A stretch of DNA of 64,000 nucleotides from Paenibacillus sp. FSL M7-0420 (GTDB lineage: Bacteria; Bacillota; Bacilli; Paenibacillales; Paenibacillaceae). Below, one piece after another: positions 54,641 to 63,493 of this stretch. The translations under genes were made by a program, and so were the position numbers. The stretch spans positions 4,154,001 through 4,218,000 of the forward strand of contig NZ_JBBOCJ010000001.1 of the NCBI RefSeq assembly GCF_038002345.1. The letters are read 5' to 3'. The notes below the pieces were generated by a model, which did not search any database, was not told the DNA's origin, and worked only from the letters and a program-made list of their open reading frames with translations. How positions within the stretch are numbered: position 1 is the stretch's first letter; each line of letters opens with the position of its first letter.

Positions 54641-55225
54641 CTAACCGCAAAGCCAATCCAGCGGTGAATTTTTTTGCGACTCCAGCTTCAGTTCGTTATA
54701 TACTCTGGTCATACGGGCCTGTGCTTGTTCCATATCCCCTGTTAAGCGATAGAGTGCAGTTAAGTGATGCGGATTCTCGTATATTCCAGCTTTCTCCCTT
54801 AGCACCATTACCCGAATGACATCTTGAATCTCTTCAAACTGCCGTAGGAGAGCGAATATATAATCTGAAATGTCTTTCGTTATTCTCCGTTTAAGTTCCT
54901 CAATGTTCGAAACAGGGGTCAATATGTACCAATTATCGTTGTTCGTTAGCTCAGTACCGCGAATCTGCAGAACTGAACTCACGACTGTTGGAAAAGCTGG
55001 TTTCGGGTATAGATAAACTGTTCCGAATAATTCTTCCATATAGATTCCAGTATTGAAACAGAATTCAACCTCATCTTGCGCGTTCCACTTGGATGCTTGA
55101 ATGTTCGCTGTCACAGAGAAGTTAGGCGAAATACGGGCAAAGTTATTGCCCCGCCTCATAAATCCTTCTCCTTTAAACAAAGGAACAATGGTTTCTTTTA
55201 CAACATCCTTAAGTACTTCCTGCAT
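54641..55225 (-). CDS. DUF4304 domain protein
   Basis: A 194-residue protein whose N-terminal half (VVKETIVPLFKGEGFMRRGN, then FSVTANIQASKWNAQDEVEF and CFNTGIY) fits DUF4304, a domain often found in orphan immunity-like genes. Start at 55225 is uncertain. It begins 27 bases after the ADP-ribosylglycohydrolase stop (55253), on the same strand, so the two are likely co-transcribed. Confidence 0.65.
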   Translation of the reverse strand: MQEVLKDVVKETIVPLFKGEGFMRRGNNFARISPNFSVTANIQASKWNAQDEVEFCFNTGIYMEELFGTVYLYPKPAFPTVVSSVLQIRGTELTNNDNWYILTPVSNIEELKRRITKDISDYIFALLRQFEEIQDVIRVMVLREKAGIYENPHHLTALYRLTGDMEQAQARMTRVYNELKLESQKNSPLDWLCG

Positions 55226-55252
55226 TCCCACTCTCCTACCCTCCAAAACCAT

Positions 55253-56647
55253 TCAAATCCCCAAATTCTCATTCACATACAGCTCACTAGGTTGAATTCG
55301 ATGCTTACCTGTGTGCAACAGCTCTGGCAAACGCCCTATGCGCTCAGCCAAACGGGAGAGTTGTTGCTCATGAAAATAAGATAAGCCCGTATGAATCCGG
55401 TCCTGGAAAGGCTCAAGCCATCTCGTATCCAAGCTGTCCGGGCCAAAATACACCCCGAGCAGCGAGCCTGCTGTTGCACCGAAGCTGTCGGTATCATTGC
55501 CTTGCATGACCTGTTTGCATATCCCGTCACCGGCATTCTCTGCGAAGCGAAATGTATTTATCAAGGTTCCGATTTCCTGATACACCTGGCAGTGGGAATG
55601 AGTCGCGTACTTCTGATGAATACCCTGATAAGCCTCCAGCCAGTTACCTGCATTCGCTACGATCTGCAGGCAATCCGCAGTAATCTCATAGAATCGGCTC
55701 CTTCTAGGGACGAATTGCAGTGCAGTTCTTATGATTTCAAGCGGATCGCGCAGCACATGTGCGGCAGCAATTGCAGCGGCAATGAACATCGTGGAATAGA
55801 TTCCCGTCCGGCGATGTGTAAAACTGGCATCACGCCAAGCCAGCTCGGCCGCAAGCGCAGGTTGACCGGGGCAGGCATAGCCGTAAGCATCTGCACGAAT
55901 CGCCGCACCGCATAGTTCTGTATCTTGCACCAGGAAGTCGGGCCAAGCCTCTATTTCCGAATGATTGAATAATTCCCGGTCATGCTCCAAATAGCTAATC
56001 CCCGACCGAACCAAGATGGCCCTCTCCGGCCCCCATGTTGTACTGATCGGGAGATGATTTATCCATAAATCTCTTAGGTTCCTTTTCGTAAAACCTTCGC
56101 CGAATTGCTCTAACGCCATCATTCCCATTAAGGTGTAGTTGATATCATCATCAGGTGCCACATAGCGAATCCGCCCCCGCGCCGTTTCAAACCAGGACCA
56201 GTGACGACGATCCAACGCATGGAGAGCTTTTTCAGAAATATAATCATTCAGCGGCCATTCCCCCACAGCGGTTAACGCTTGACGTAACTCCGACAAACTG
56301 GGATTGACCTCAATCGGCTTGCCCAGCATTGAACCACAGACTGAAGCGAGGAAGCCTGCCTCTACACGCTTGGCGCTGTCCTTCAGATTCAAGACTCCGA
56401 TCTGGCCTAAAGGTCTATCCGGGTCGCATTCCCGCCATATCTCCTCCAATTCATTCGGCTCATAGTAAGGCCAGTTGTCCCGCATTGGAATGTCAGCCAA
56501 GCTATGGGCGAATTCCAGATAAGCATCATAGCTTGCGGGAAGCTGTTCCAATCGGGCTAAATAACCGGAGGTCTGGTGCCCCTGTGCAAATTTATTACGT
56601 AGAACTCCCTCTAATTGATGTTTTAGAAACGCAAGTGACGGTAGCAT
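55253..56647 (-). CDS. ADP-ribosylglycohydrolase family protein
   Basis: A 464-residue protein. The dinuclear magnesium site is visible in APDDDINYTL (near 164-173) and GNDTDSFGATAGSLLG (near 389-404), and GFLASVCGSMLGKPIEV is the N-terminal part of the fold. The family removes ADP-ribose from proteins or nucleic acids and can act as antitoxin. It is preceded and followed by small orphan proteins, a likely immunity or antitoxin context. Confidence 0.88.
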   Translation of the reverse strand: MLPSLAFLKHQLEGVLRNKFAQGHQTSGYLARLEQLPASYDAYLEFAHSLADIPMRDNWPYYEPNELEEIWRECDPDRPLGQIGVLNLKDSAKRVEAGFLASVCGSMLGKPIEVNPSLSELRQALTAVGEWPLNDYISEKALHALDRRHWSWFETARGRIRYVAPDDDINYTLMGMMALEQFGEGFTKRNLRDLWINHLPISTTWGPERAILVRSGISYLEHDRELFNHSEIEAWPDFLVQDTELCGAAIRADAYGYACPGQPALAAELAWRDASFTHRRTGIYSTMFIAAAIAAAHVLRDPLEIIRTALQFVPRRSRFYEITADCLQIVANAGNWLEAYQGIHQKYATHSHCQVYQEIGTLINTFRFAENAGDGICKQVMQGNDTDSFGATAGSLLGVYFGPDSLDTRWLEPFQDRIHTGLSYFHEQQLSRLAERIGRLPELLHTGKHRIQPSELYVNENLGI

Positions 56648-56648
56648 G

Positions 56649-57257
56649 TTATGCCTCCTTTGTTCTGATAAATGCCAATAACTTTGAAAAATAAACAGAT
56701 TTTATAATCTCACCGTTTATCGCTTCAATTTCCTTAATGAATTCAATGATTTTAGCTCTTACCTCATTTACAAAATCACTTTTAGGTATTCTAATATTTG
56801 CAAATGACCCGTAAGGTACATTTTCTAGTAATCTTTTGTCCATATGAATTAAATATCTATAAGGTATTTCACCGTTCTTCTCGCTTAAGATTAAAATCTC
56901 ATTCTCCACTTCTATCTCTAACCAGGTCCAGCTATTTTCAACATATTTTAAGGCTATGTACTTATGCATACTTAAGGAGTTGCAGCCATCGACAAGCAGA
57001 TCCAAATGAGTCAGAATGAGTTCAGAAAAAGTGTGCTTAACGGTTAAAGGCATATTGGAAGTAGGATAAGAGATGAACTCATGACCGCCTATAACCAGAG
57101 TAAATGCCCCATAGATCTGGTGCCACTCTTTATCAAATGTCGCTGTATCCACCGTTCTCAGTTCCTCTATCTGATCTTCAAACACCTCATACTTAATCTC
57201 AAATGTTGGGCGCTTTTCCTCCGATACCACAATCAAATCATTGTGCATTTCAGACAT
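56649..57257 (-). CDS. Orphan protein of unknown function (possible immunity protein)
   Basis: About 202 residues from an ATG at 57257 (AAAGGA 11 bases upstream); two upstream in-frame starts exist. The sequence is acidic, with FEIKYEVFEDQIEEL and YIALKYVENSWTWLEIEVEN segments, and AT-rich DNA. No domain recognised. It starts one base after the ADP-ribosylglycohydrolase gene begins on the same strand. Confidence 0.6.
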   Translation of the reverse strand: MSEMHNDLIVVSEEKRPTFEIKYEVFEDQIEELRTVDTATFDKEWHQIYGAFTLVIGGHEFISYPTSNMPLTVKHTFSELILTHLDLLVDGCNSLSMHKYIALKYVENSWTWLEIEVENEILILSEKNGEIPYRYLIHMDKRLLENVPYGSFANIRIPKSDFVNEVRAKIIEFIKEIEAINGEIIKSVYFSKLLAFIRTKEA

Positions 57258-57290
57258 TAACTTCATGATCCTTTCTTCGAAACTCAAACA

Positions 57291-57704
57291 TCATAACATC
57301 AGCTCATTGTTATATTTCAATTTGATAGAATCAGGCAGTTGATTATAAATATGCATTGGTAATCCGAAATCTTTTTTTAACACTTTTTCCTGCCCCTCCA
57401 GATACCCGCTAAGGAAATCCCAGTAAACAATAAATAAACCATCTTCATGTATAAACTCCATCCACCCATCAGCAACTAATTCTTGATTAGCATTAAAAAC
57501 CATGATGTTTGAGAATTTTTCTACTTCACCATCTAAATACTTGGTTCGATGTCCTTCTATACAACAATCAGACCAATCAAATCTATAATCATCCTGGATG
57601 AGTCCATACCACTTCAAATCCTTAATTAACTGTCTCTCTACTTCAGCTTTTAATTGAATCCCCATACAGTCGGCGAAGCAGAACTGGGAATGCTCTGATG
57701 CCAT
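57291..57704 (-). CDS. Orphan protein of unknown function (possible immunity protein)
   Basis: 137 residues from an ATG at 57704 with GGGAGGA 6 bases upstream. Trp/Asp/Tyr-rich, with WMEFIHEDGLFIVYWDFLS and DFGLPMHIYNQLPDSIKLKY. The aromatic, acidic character resembles immunity and SUKH/SMI1-type proteins, but the domain is not identified. It lies 33 bases upstream of the 57257 start, in the same direction. Confidence 0.6.
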   Translation of the reverse strand: MASEHSQFCFADCMGIQLKAEVERQLIKDLKWYGLIQDDYRFDWSDCCIEGHRTKYLDGEVEKFSNIMVFNANQELVADGWMEFIHEDGLFIVYWDFLSGYLEGQEKVLKKDFGLPMHIYNQLPDSIKLKYNNELML

Positions 57705-57722
57705 CTGAGTTCCTCCCAACTA

Positions 57723-58052
57723 TTAAGCCAGATCAATATGCTCCTCTTCACACCTGCTAAACACCACTTCAAACTCACCACTCATTATTAAATGTGAAAC
57801 CACCTCTTCAATCCGCTTACGGCTGCACTCATCCACAAGCACCATGTCACTTCCCCACAAATACTTGCCGTGCAAGCACTCACCCGTCTGTTTATTCTTG
57901 TCAGCCAGCGTCTGTATGTTCCTGTATGTAAAAAATGAAGCCACCCACCTGGAACCATCTTCAAACGTTACTATGGCATCCGTGTTATCGTCATCTATGT
58001 TCCATTGTCCTTCCACCCATTCTTCAGCTTCAATCCAAATAGAATACTTCAT
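57723..58052 (-). CDS. Orphan protein of unknown function (possible immunity protein)
   Basis: 109 residues from an ATG at 58052, MKYSIWIEAEEWVEGQWNID. It is acidic and has the pair TDAIVTFEDGSRWVASFFTY and KNKQTGECLHGKYLWGSDMV. It resembles uncharacterised immunity-like proteins. It is the first of three orphan genes in line (58052 to 56649) upstream of the ADP-ribosylglycohydrolase. Confidence 0.6.
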   Translation of the reverse strand: MKYSIWIEAEEWVEGQWNIDDDNTDAIVTFEDGSRWVASFFTYRNIQTLADKNKQTGECLHGKYLWGSDMVLVDECSRKRIEEVVSHLIMSGEFEVVFSRCEEEHIDLA

Positions 58053-58084
58053 TTCATTCACCCTAGCCCCTCCCCAATCCTGCC

Positions 58085-58732
58085 TCACAAAATAAACACA
58101 ACCGCAATCAACACATAAGAATACCGCACATTCTTTCTCAACATTATGTATATCGTTCCGTAAAGTAGTGACATGAAGAACGCATAAGCACCCGTCGGAC
58201 TGCCCTGGAGCAGAATGTGGATGAGGCCCCAAGTGAGTGCGAGGAACGTCCCGCCATAGGGCAGACCGTCTCTTTTGAAAAGCGTTTCACCGAATTTCTG
58301 CCCAAACGCAATCGTCAGCAGGATTAGCGCAGCTTCAAACAAGTAATAAACATTCTGAAAAACGAATCTCACCGCATCCTTGTATTCCTGAATCGGCTTA
58401 ATGCCTTCCCATACTATAGTTGTCGCTGCAATGGCGATCACCGAAACCACAATCGCGAGCAACCATCCCCTGGCATCCGGTGTAGCGTTCAACTTCATGA
58501 TGTCAAAATCGTATTTGCGCTTGGAGAGCCTGATCAGAAATACGGCCATACTCCCCCACAACAAGCAGGTAATTCCCCAGTGGATACATTGATGAAGGAG
58601 CGTATAATCAGAACTTTTCACCCCCAAGACGGATGGTAATATCATCAACAATACCACTTCAAGACCAAACCCTGCAAACGCATACAATGCTAAAGACAGA
58701 TAATCGCTCGCTCCAACCTTCTTCTCTGCCAT
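58085..58732 (-). CDS. CPBP-like (CAAX/Abi) membrane protein with a degenerate motif
   Basis: A 215-residue membrane protein with six or seven helices. The C-terminal half has a CPBP-type layout (FGQKFGETLFKRDGLPYG, then TFLALTWGLIHILLQGSPTG) but the catalytic EExxxR appears as GETLFKR, so protease activity is doubtful. WGLIH could serve as the second motif. Start at 58732 follows GGGGGA. It lies 32 bases from the small orphan gene, on the same strand. Confidence 0.6.
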   Translation of the reverse strand: MAEKKVGASDYLSLALYAFAGFGLEVVLLMILPSVLGVKSSDYTLLHQCIHWGITCLLWGSMAVFLIRLSKRKYDFDIMKLNATPDARGWLLAIVVSVIAIAATTIVWEGIKPIQEYKDAVRFVFQNVYYLFEAALILLTIAFGQKFGETLFKRDGLPYGGTFLALTWGLIHILLQGSPTGAYAFFMSLLYGTIYIMLRKNVRYSYVLIAVVFIL

Positions 58733-58825
58733 CCCGGCATCCCCCATCATCCGCATCCTCCAGTTCAACTTAATTCACCTTCATGTGGAAAAATCTCATC
58801 CCGCCACACTCACCAATCTACATCA

Positions 58826-59752
58826 CTAATCTCCCTCATACTTCCTCATAATCCCCCGCACATAAGCCTTGAACCCATTCCGTATCTCGGGCGGCCCCAG
58901 CACTTCACACTTATCTCCAAAAGCAAGCAGCCGGTCGTAGCCATAGTCATTCGCAATAATGGGATACTTGGCCCAGCAGTGGTGTTCATCCACCCGCAGG
59001 ATATGGTCGGCACCGAACCGTTCGATCACCCGATCCATGACGGAGCGGTCTAGCCGAATCGTAACCTCCACCCAGTCCTGGCTTAACCAATCTCCTCCGT
59101 CCATGGGAAGAGGGGTGAACGCTTTTGGAACGAACTGCTCCTTCGTCACCTGGAGACCGCTCATTCTGGCCAGCTTGAAGATCCGGTAGCCCTGCTTATC
59201 CAGACAATAGGCTTGCAAGTACCAGGTACTTTCCTTGAAAACCACCTGATACGGCTCCACCCGCCGTTCACTGCTCTGCCCCCGCGCATCCGTATACGCA
59301 AAAGTCAGCACAGCGTGTTCATTCATCGCCGTCTCGATCATCCCGAACAAGCTACGCAGCGAATCATTCCCTTGATTCAAGGACAGATCCATGACGAACG
59401 GCGCATTCGGTCTGCCCTCTGCATTGTCCGGGTAGAGAGCGTTCAGCTTCTCCGCCGCATACACCATTTCCCGTCTTCCAAAAAGCTGCTTATAGCTCTG
59501 CATCCCATTCTGCAGGTTCTGGATTTCTTGCGGGGTGAACACGGTTTTGCCGACTTTGTAGGATTTCATCAGGCCGACACCGCCCCATGCCCCCATGAGC
59601 GTATAGATCGGCAGGCCGGCTCTATTCAGCGTATCAATATCCCGGTAAATCGTTCGTCGGCTGACTTCGAGCCGCTCTGCTAACTCGCGCGCACTAATCT
59701 GCTCATGCTCCAGCAGGATCATAATGAGCGCAATCAAGCGATCCATTTTCAT
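58826..59752 (-). CDS. YafY-type WYL-domain transcriptional regulator
   Basis: A 308-residue DeoR-like regulator: N-terminal HTH (ISARELAERLEVSRRTIYRD, near 22-41) and WYL domain in the C-terminal half (VEPYQVVFKESTWYLQAYC). The ATG at 59752 follows GGAGGT by 7 bases. It is divergent from the GyrI-like gene, with a 99-base shared control region, the usual layout for regulator and target. Confidence 0.92.
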   Translation of the reverse strand: MKMDRLIALIMILLEHEQISARELAERLEVSRRTIYRDIDTLNRAGLPIYTLMGAWGGVGLMKSYKVGKTVFTPQEIQNLQNGMQSYKQLFGRREMVYAAEKLNALYPDNAEGRPNAPFVMDLSLNQGNDSLRSLFGMIETAMNEHAVLTFAYTDARGQSSERRVEPYQVVFKESTWYLQAYCLDKQGYRIFKLARMSGLQVTKEQFVPKAFTPLPMDGGDWLSQDWVEVTIRLDRSVMDRVIERFGADHILRVDEHHCWAKYPIIANDYGYDRLLAFGDKCEVLGPPEIRNGFKAYVRGIMRKYEGD

Positions 59753-59851
59753 CCAAGCCACCTCCATTCAAGTATGCCATACAGGTGTCACAGATGGTAG
59801 ATTATGCTTGCTTGGAATACACAAATCCCACGATCCAGGAGGAACATTGTC

Positions 59852-60343
59852 ATGATTTCGACCAGAATTGAAACGAAAGCAGCATTCCGCATCATCGGGT
59901 ACAAGACGGCTATAAGTGAAGGTGGAACGGTGCACGATCCGGCGTATTCTCCGCTCAAAACGGCTTTTTTCAAAAGCACGCTGGAGAACGGCTCCATGGC
60001 CGCCCTGCGTCCCCTGTCTGAGAGTCCATACGGCTTCGCCGCGATTGCCCAGGAGGATGGAAAGATCCTGTATATTGCAGGCGTTCAGTCGTCGAGGCCC
60101 CAGCCGGAGGCTGCGGTTGAAGTGCTTTTTCCGGGAGGAGAGTATTTGGTGTTGTCAGGCCAGGGCGGGTTGTCGCGTCTCGCATTTGACCGGCTGGAGG
60201 ACGAGGCATTCGGTGATATCCTGAACGATAACTATGAGTATGTGTATACCGGACACCCGATCGCGGAGGTACTCACCAATGGTAATCCTATGGATGCCGA
60301 AGTCGAAGTATGGGTGCCGGTGAAGAAGCGGAAGGCGGATTGA
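59852..60343 (+). CDS. GyrI-like small-molecule-binding domain protein
   Basis: A 163-residue single-domain protein of the AraC-effector-binding (GyrI-like) superfamily: MISTRIETKAAFRIIGYKTA opens it and YEYVYTGHPIAEVLTNGN with EVEVWVPVKK closes it. Start ATG 59852 with AGGAGG 9 bases before. Such proteins sequester hydrophobic ligands or drugs. Divergent from the WYL regulator, which probably controls it. Confidence 0.75.
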   Translation: MISTRIETKAAFRIIGYKTAISEGGTVHDPAYSPLKTAFFKSTLENGSMAALRPLSESPYGFAAIAQEDGKILYIAGVQSSRPQPEAAVEVLFPGGEYLVLSGQGGLSRLAFDRLEDEAFGDILNDNYEYVYTGHPIAEVLTNGNPMDAEVEVWVPVKKRKAD

Positions 60344-60403
60344 GGACTCCACTAAGAGGAAATAACGTTAGGCTGTAGGTAAATGCAGCTTCGTTGCGTT
60401 GTA

Positions 60404-60452
60404 GCGCGTTGGATCAGCGGCACTCAGCATTTAAGGCGTGGCTGATCCAGCG
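60404..60452. repeat. Inverted repeat between convergent genes
   Basis: GCGCGTTGGATCAGC and GCTGATCCAGCGC pair almost perfectly, around a 20-base loop, between the GyrI-like and DUF1648 genes. No clear T-run; may be a weak bidirectional terminator. Confidence 0.5.
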
Positions 60453-60464
60453 CTCAACTATTAA

Positions 60465-61325
60465 TTAAGTGTTTCGGCTTTCGCGCTGACCAGCCCAGTA
60501 CGTTAAGGCGCAGGCGTATAGGATGATAAAGGCAATTATGCTTAGGACAACTGGGATAACAAAATTAATATTAAGCAGAGACATCATATTTAGCTGTACT
60601 ACGGATAACAGGATAACGAACAAGAAGCTTGCTGTAATCATAAAATTCGACCAGGCACGGCGGTAAGTTTCGTCTTCTCTAAACTGCTTCTTCCCTCTGC
60701 GGATACTCCAATACTCAAATATGAACAGAAAGGTTCCTAAGACCTGCATGATCACAGGTATAAACACGATACTATAAGATTTATCTACATAGCGGTCTAC
60801 GGTCCAACTGCCGTTGAAATGGACCGGAAGCTGGTCAGAAATCAGATCGTAGTTGCGCAGCACTGTTACAATACTAACCACAATAATAACAGCATGAATG
60901 AGGAACCAATGACTGGACAGGCCAACATTTCCGTTCCGCAATCCAGGTTCCATGACCGATGATTCGGGAGCAGCAGGCAGCGTCGGCAGTACGCTTTTCA
61001 TTTTCAAATGATACCTAAAGTTAATAACCAGGGAGATTACGAGGATGGCGAGTGTATAGGAGATAATGACCCAACTGATTTGCCTCGAATGTTCATCGCT
61101 GTAGATCAGGCATAGGAAGCCAACAATAAATAAGATGATATGTAAAATAGCACTAATTCTAGCATATGACCTCCGCATCTGGCGCAGAGGCTCACTGTGG
61201 AATTGTTCAGCGCTGACAGTGACACCGAAACTAATCGTCTCTTTTGAGAAATAAGGCATCCTCACGATGATTATAATGGAAGGTACAAATACTAGGATAA
61301 ATATTATAACAGGCAGTATCGTCAT
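60465..61325 (-). CDS. DUF1648 domain membrane protein
   Basis: A 286-residue protein with about seven membrane helices (first: ILPVIIFILVFVPSIIIIV). The short conserved DUF1648 loop LISDQLPVHFNGSWTVDRYVD is visible near 165-185 (shown in part: LPVHFNGSWTVDRY). The role is unknown; it is common in Firmicutes and often regulated by GntR-type proteins. The ATG at 61325 follows GAGGTG by 6 bases. Confidence 0.8.
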   Translation of the reverse strand: MTILPVIIFILVFVPSIIIIVRMPYFSKETISFGVTVSAEQFHSEPLRQMRRSYARISAILHIILFIVGFLCLIYSDEHSRQISWVIISYTLAILVISLVINFRYHLKMKSVLPTLPAAPESSVMEPGLRNGNVGLSSHWFLIHAVIIVVSIVTVLRNYDLISDQLPVHFNGSWTVDRYVDKSYSIVFIPVIMQVLGTFLFIFEYWSIRRGKKQFREDETYRRAWSNFMITASFLFVILLSVVQLNMMSLLNINFVIPVVLSIIAFIILYACALTYWAGQRESRNT

Positions 61326-61541
61326 ATCATTCACCTCATTCTACATGAATTATTTCACATAATCCTCTCTCGAAATTGTAATTTCCGCACAATGCAATAA
61401 CCCTACCATAATATAGTATATTTGTCACATCGCACTCCTATCCATTATTTAGACAAGCCAGTGCTGCTTACCTCAGGAAAAAGGGCTATAACAAGTCACT
61501 CTTTCTCTACCCGTCACAGCCCCTATAAGGTACCCGCACCA

Positions 61542-62468
61542 TCAGACCAATTCACTAACCGATACCTGATACAACATATCATCTGCACAGAACAGCACGA
61601 GATCTTCCCGAAAATCTTGCGTGACTGGCACAAGCGGCTCCGATTTTTCATTCAGAAACTGTATCTTGTGCCCTTTGGTCAAGCTGGATTGTTCAAGTTT
61701 CTTGATAACATATTCTCCGTGTTTGCCGTAACCGCCATCGAACAAGAAGTGATAACCATCCGTGCAGAACCCGGCCGAACCGGAGATCTCAGGATTCATA
61801 AACGTAACCTTGGGCTGACCGGGTCCTCCTGAGATGCAGCCGAGCAGAAAGTCTGTATAATAATAAAACCAGACCTCCTCTTCACGGACCACATTCAAAG
61901 CGTAACAATCAGCAATATCCGACACATGATCTTCGTACAATTTGTTGCCATGCTCATCCCAGGCTACAAGGCCATGTTCACCGACAGGCTGATCCCACCC
62001 GTTATTCCCGAACACCCCTTCGTCAAAATAACTGGTCCAGATGGTGCCTTTCTCCGTCACTTGAACATTCTGAATCCCGTCTCCCAGCAGGAACTCACGA
62101 ATGGTACGTCCTGTATAATCACATACTTTGGCGTTCAGATCATATTTGCCTGCACCATAATACGTGCTGCGTGCTCCAACCAGCAGCAGATGTCTGCGAA
62201 GCGGCTGAACATAATGATAATTGAAATGCTGATCCGGGAATGTAATTTCATCGATATAATCTTTACTTTCTACCATCAGAACCTTGTAAGTATGCGGTTG
62301 CTTCAAAGCCGGTTGGACGAACATTCCTCGTTTCCGTTCCGGGATCTGGTTAATCAGCAGGACATATACGCAGCCATCTCCACCTAATTGAGCCGAGACG
62401 ATCTTGAACCCTTTAGTATACATCGAAATATCTGCAAAAGGCTGCAGCGTCACCATTTTATGAAACAT
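61542..62468 (-). CDS. Uncharacterised beta-propeller-like protein
   Basis: A 308-residue cytoplasmic protein. Blade-like repeats are apparent (GGDGCVYVLLINQIPERKRG, LVAWDEHGNKLYEDHV, HFLFDGGYGKHGEYVIKK), with frequent Asp/Gly turns. It lacks a signal peptide. No family recognised with certainty. AAGGAGG is before the ATG. Monocistronic. Confidence 0.7.
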   Translation of the reverse strand: MFHKMVTLQPFADISMYTKGFKIVSAQLGGDGCVYVLLINQIPERKRGMFVQPALKQPHTYKVLMVESKDYIDEITFPDQHFNYHYVQPLRRHLLLVGARSTYYGAGKYDLNAKVCDYTGRTIREFLLGDGIQNVQVTEKGTIWTSYFDEGVFGNNGWDQPVGEHGLVAWDEHGNKLYEDHVSDIADCYALNVVREEEVWFYYYTDFLLGCISGGPGQPKVTFMNPEISGSAGFCTDGYHFLFDGGYGKHGEYVIKKLEQSSLTKGHKIQFLNEKSEPLVPVTQDFREDLVLFCADDMLYQVSVSELV

Positions 62469-62571
62469 GCCAATTCCTCCTTAGGGCTGGTGTAAAACCA
62501 TCCTCTGTTCTATTACCGTATTATGGCAGAGTAGATGGAACCAGAACATGGCGGAAGTATGGCGAAGCTAT

Positions 62572-63264
62572 CTAAAGAGTGATCTTCAACAAGCTGTTTG
62601 CTCCCTTTTGAAACTCGTATCCGGCCGTTATTTCTTCAGTTGAACAGCCCTGTTGATGTAACAAGGTGAGCAGCTCATCCAATTGGCGATATCTCTCTCC
62701 TGAAAGGCTGACTAAAGGAAAAATCCGAATCTCCTGTTTGGTTACACGAAGTAACTCTTGAATTGCTTGCCTATGAAAATCAAAGTCCAGCCGGTCTGAA
62801 TACATAAACAAAAAGTGTGCAGACAGTGTCAGATCAAATTGCTTATCCTTAAATGGGAGCGAAGGCAGTGCCGATGCGATATAACGCCCGGGATGGTTTT
62901 TCATATCCTCTGCACAATCAGTTAATGCATGGGATCTATGTTGTTTTAGTTCATCAACGGATTGGAAATAATCCCATACGTAGTTCGTTTGGGCATCTTC
63001 CATTTTGGTCATGGCGTGTTTCAAGTCGTTCATGCCTTTTGTGTAAAGATCCTCATAGTCATGAAAATAAGCGATATCCGTTGCTGTTACGTCGGCACCT
63101 AGTTTATTCGCATAGGCCGTGAACGAACATGCTCCAGCGGGGCAATCCAGAATAGACCGTCCCTTCAATTCCGTCTGTGTTAAATTAAACATGGACATAT
63201 ATTCTTCAAATGTACGTCCAATAAACACGATACGGCTTAAATCCAATTTAACCTCTTTGCTCAT
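62572..63264 (-). CDS. SAM-dependent methyltransferase
   Basis: A 230-residue class I methyltransferase. The S-adenosylmethionine motif is ILDCPAGACSFTAYANKLGA (near 40-59), then VTATDIAYFHD, and the post-I acidic loop. KQFDLTLSAHFLFMYSDRL is motif IV/V. The glycine motif is degenerate (PAGACS). Substrate unknown. AGGTGAG precedes the ATG. Confidence 0.82.
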   Translation of the reverse strand: MSKEVKLDLSRIVFIGRTFEEYMSMFNLTQTELKGRSILDCPAGACSFTAYANKLGADVTATDIAYFHDYEDLYTKGMNDLKHAMTKMEDAQTNYVWDYFQSVDELKQHRSHALTDCAEDMKNHPGRYIASALPSLPFKDKQFDLTLSAHFLFMYSDRLDFDFHRQAIQELLRVTKQEIRIFPLVSLSGERYRQLDELLTLLHQQGCSTEEITAGYEFQKGANSLLKITL

Positions 63265-63493
63265 CTCAGCTCACCTTTCCTCTTCTCATCTAGTCTCAAC
63301 TCAATCTTAAGCATAGCTACAAATTGCTTTTAGTAAAGCTGTTATATCTAACTATTGCGGATGGAGAAGCCTTATTGCAGTGGTGTTCATAAGAATCGAA
63401 CAAGGCAAATAAAATAAGCTTATAATTTTTAGCCGAGAAGGAACTATTTGATATGCTTCTTCGTCCTTTTATGATAAAAGGAGTGAAATAAAG

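Noticed and set aside
58085..58732. Active CAAX protease
   Set aside because: The EE of the catalytic motif is not conserved.
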